Shown here: positions 61,975-64,000 of the stretch, in pieces
How the letters are laid out: the number at the start of each line of letters is the position of its first letter
Position numbering within the stretch: position 1 is the stretch's first letter
DNA from: Crocinitomicaceae bacterium
GTDB lineage: Bacteria; Bacteroidota; Bacteroidia; Flavobacteriales_D; Crocinitomicaceae
Length of the DNA: 64,000 nt
NCBI GenBank assembly: GCA_016709005.1
Contig: JADJEU010000003.1
Location: forward strand, 62,001 to 126,000
Reading direction: 5' to 3'
Made by a program: the position numbers and the translations under genes
Notes under the pieces: generated by a model
The model's database searches: none
What the model saw: the letters and a program-made list of their open reading frames with translations, nothing else
What the model was told of the DNA's origin: nothing

Positions 61975-63345
61975 TTATATTCTGACTCCAATCAAACATA
62001 CATCATCAATTTGCTCTAAATCTGCTTTCCAGTTTTTAAACGAACGATCCAATTTTTCTTTTTGGATTTCAACGGATTCAGATGAAATTGCAATCAACAA
62101 TTCTTTCAGATTCTTATGCATGTATTTTTTTCCTTTGGGTCCGCCAAATTGGTCGGGTATTCCATCTGTCAGCATGTAGATCATATCATTTTGCTGAAGT
62201 TTGAAAGTTTGATTTGTGAAAGATTCAAAATCCCGATCATGTTTGCCAACAGGCATTTTATCTGCTTTGAATTCGATTAATTCAGCGCTATTCTTTTCGT
62301 TTTTTCGTACAATCCAAACCGGGTTATGCGCTGCTGCAAATGTGAGCTGGGTGTGGTCAGGATCAAAAACCAATAGTGTACAATCCATCCCGTCTTTGCC
62401 GCCTTTTGCGCTACCGTCTTTTTTTAAGCGATCAATAATAATTTTTCGGGTTTCATTTAAAATGGAATGAGGTTCTGTTTGCGTTTCAATGGCTTTTTCA
62501 AGACTTGATATATTCAGTATACTCATAATAGCACCCGGAACACCGTGTCCGGTGCTGTCGGCGCAAACCAATGCAAAGTTGCCGTTGTTTAGTTTTGATG
62601 CCCAGTAAAAGTCACCGCTGACTACATCTTTGGGTTGAAAATAGACAAAGTAATTTTTTAGATTTTCATCCAGAATGTTTTTGGTTGCTAAAAAGCTGCG
62701 TTGAATGCGCTCAGCGTAATTAATCGAATCTGTAATTTCTTTGTGCTTTTCTTCAATGATTTCTTTTTGCGCAATAATTTCTTTTTGATAGTTATCATTC
62801 TCTGTTTTCAGAAAGATGAAAAAAATTGCCGCAATAATAAAAAGCAGCAGTGTGACAATATAACCTACAAACTCTTGAATCTCTATTAACTCAGGAGTTG
62901 TGATAACATATCCGTATCGATCCTTCATGATAAAAATGAGCGCAAAGAAGCAAATTATTGCAAGTGCAATGAAGCCGTTGATAATCCATTTTTTATCAAA
63001 GAGGACAGCTGATATCATGCACATCACTAAAAAATAGTAATGGATATTTGATTCCAATCCAAAGAGGATGGTTGCAAAAAAGAAATAGATAAATCCCGAA
63101 AAAGTAAAGTAAAAAAACGCGAAGGTGTGTCTTGAATATTTATGGAGAATAAAATTAACGATGGCAGAAACTGCAAAAAAAACAATCACAGCAATTGCCG
63201 GAATTGTTTTCAGGATGAGCGATAATGGTATATACGAAAGCATCACCAGCAAAGTGATCAGCGCTACTAAATTGCTGATTCGTATTTTCCGAATCAAACT
63301 TTTGGTGTAGCCAGGCTGAATGCCGATGTTTAAGATCTTTTTCAT
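61975..63345 (-). CDS. Membrane-anchored SpoIIE-type PP2C phosphatase
   Basis: About 456 residues from MKKILNIGIQPGYTKSLIRK. Six membrane helices span about residues 30-190, then a coiled coil (EIIAQKEIIEEKHKEITDSI) and a SpoIIE domain: AERIQRSFLATKNILDENLK, FQPKDVVSGDFYWASKLNNG, ADSTGHGVPGAIMSILNIS, GGKDGMDCTLLVFD and TDGIPDQFGGPKGKKY. The start at 63345 is favoured over 63366 because its ATG overlaps the TGA of the upstream phosphatase gene (ATGA), indicating translational coupling. No separate sensor domain is recognised beyond the helices. Confidence 0.92.
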   Translation of the reverse strand: MKKILNIGIQPGYTKSLIRKIRISNLVALITLLVMLSYIPLSLILKTIPAIAVIVFFAVSAIVNFILHKYSRHTFAFFYFTFSGFIYFFFATILFGLESNIHYYFLVMCMISAVLFDKKWIINGFIALAIICFFALIFIMKDRYGYVITTPELIEIQEFVGYIVTLLLFIIAAIFFIFLKTENDNYQKEIIAQKEIIEEKHKEITDSINYAERIQRSFLATKNILDENLKNYFVYFQPKDVVSGDFYWASKLNNGNFALVCADSTGHGVPGAIMSILNISSLEKAIETQTEPHSILNETRKIIIDRLKKDGSAKGGKDGMDCTLLVFDPDHTQLTFAAAHNPVWIVRKNEKNSAELIEFKADKMPVGKHDRDFESFTNQTFKLQQNDMIYMLTDGIPDQFGGPKGKKYMHKNLKELLIAISSESVEIQKEKLDRSFKNWKADLEQIDDVCLIGVRI

Positions 63346-64000
63346 ATTCTTACCCCAATTACGCAAACATCATCAACTTGTTCTAGTCTTCCTTTCCAAT
63401 TGATAAAAGCTTCTTTCAATGTCTCCTTTTGGTTCGGCAAAGGTTGCTGTTGCATTGAAAGTAGAATTTCTTTCAGTTTGGATGCTTTGAATTTTTTACC
63501 TTTTTCTCCACCAAACTGATCTTGCAAGCCATCGGTGAAAATATATATTGAATCGCCTTTTTGAAGTTGTATGGTTTGTGTTGCAAAGGATTTAGGATTT
63601 TCGATTTTTCCAATGGGTTGTTTGTCTGGTTTGAATTCGATTAGTTCTGAATTGCGGATAATCCATAACGGATTGTTGGCACCGGCCCAGCTAAGAGTCT
63701 TCGCATCCAATGAAAGCGAACACAGTGAAATATCCATTCCGTCTTTTACATCTTCATCACTTTTTTCAAATTCCTGCACAACAATTTCTCTGGTTTTGTC
63801 CAGAATTTTTCCGGGATCAGTCAATCCATACTCTCGTACACTTCTGTTCAAACTATTATTACAAACGACACTCACCATTGCGCCCGGAACGCCATGACCG
63901 GTGCAGTCTGCCGCGGCAAACAGCACCGCATGATTTTTTGGATTTGACGTATCATTGACGGATTCCATCCAGTAGAAATCTCCCGCAACAATATCTTTTG
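63342..64000 (-). CDS. SpoIIE-type PP2C phosphatase, C-terminal part (5' end beyond window)
   Basis: The frame is open through the window edge; the first residues visible are KDIVAGDFYWMESVNDTS, the standard motif preceding the metal site, so the ATG at 63968 is internal. Then come AADCTGHGVPGAMVSVVCNN, VKDGMDISLCSLSL, AGANNPLWIIRNSELIEFKP and FTDGLQDQFGGEKGKKFK. About 219 residues are seen. N-terminal sensor or TPR domains may lie outside the window. Ends in an ATGA overlap with the next phosphatase gene. Confidence 0.9.
   Translation of the reverse strand, partial: KDIVAGDFYWMESVNDTSNPKNHAVLFAAADCTGHGVPGAMVSVVCNNSLNRSVREYGLTDPGKILDKTREIVVQEFEKSDEDVKDGMDISLCSLSLDAKTLSWAGANNPLWIIRNSELIEFKPDKQPIGKIENPKSFATQTIQLQKGDSIYIFTDGLQDQFGGEKGKKFKASKLKEILLSMQQQPLPNQKETLKEAFINWKGRLEQVDDVCVIGVRI

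Overview
The window looks like chromosomal DNA of a gliding-type Bacteroidota, most likely Flavobacteriales. It carries the gldK-gldL-gldM-gldN core of the type IX secretion system (T9SS), porD, several secreted proteins with T9SS type A sorting domains, a flavobacterial SecA lacking the zinc tail, the Bacteroidota-type short MenE, and TAnnTTTG -7 promoter boxes. It is AT-rich. No rRNA, tRNA, CRISPR array or prophage was seen.

Layout. 1-7016: gldK (cut by the window edge), gldL, gldM and gldN, a strong terminator, then a second, diverged full-length gldM with its own terminator. 7.1-13.7 kb: ABC-F ATPase, acyltransferase, lnt, grpE-dnaJ. 13.8-31.7 kb: an accessory-rich, repeat-rich stretch. 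It holds a PKD/sorting-domain protein, a broken universal stress protein, a RAYT-like transposase among REP-type palindromes, a broken comM, an ORF6N gene inside a palindrome cluster bounded by direct repeats, gmhA, an SPFH protein, two tandem T9SS cargo paralogs, fabD, an NAD(P)-binding protein and a PD40-type secreted protein. 32.3-37.8 kb: a 1161-residue PNGase F-like secreted protein, a DUF423 protein and a Thr/Gly-rich DUF4476 protein. 37.8-42.8 kb: a minus-strand operon bamD-rpoZ-coaBC-porD-recN. 43-50 kb: an alpha-oxoamine synthase (SPT-like), thioredoxin, menE, a CPBP protease, DUF4301, a methyltransferase, a cobalamin adenosyltransferase and DUF2795. 50.3-53.7 kb: secA. 53.8-54.24 kb: a homopolymer-dominated patch that is probably an artefact. 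54.3-64 kb: a PaaI thioesterase, membrane proteins, murB, a VanW protein, a YwqK-like lipoprotein and three SpoIIE-type phosphatases.

How the genes work together. GldK/N (periplasmic ring) and GldL/M (proton-driven motor) export the sorting-domain proteins encoded elsewhere in the window. SecA, Lnt, BamD and PorD serve envelope protein export, lipoprotein maturation and outer-membrane assembly. MurB, GmhA, MenE and the SPT-like enzyme supply peptidoglycan, LPS heptose, menaquinone and sphingoid or sulfonolipid precursors.

Data quality. About ten genes (roughly 14.7-31.4 kb and 48.06 kb) are interrupted by frameshifts, several of them demonstrably single-base changes in A or T runs, while gldKLMN, secA, recN and murB are intact. 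Consensus errors in homopolymers are the simplest explanation. Single-indel genes are annotated below as one gene; multiply broken ones are marked pseudogene. All functional statements are from reading the sequence and family knowledge; no searches were run.
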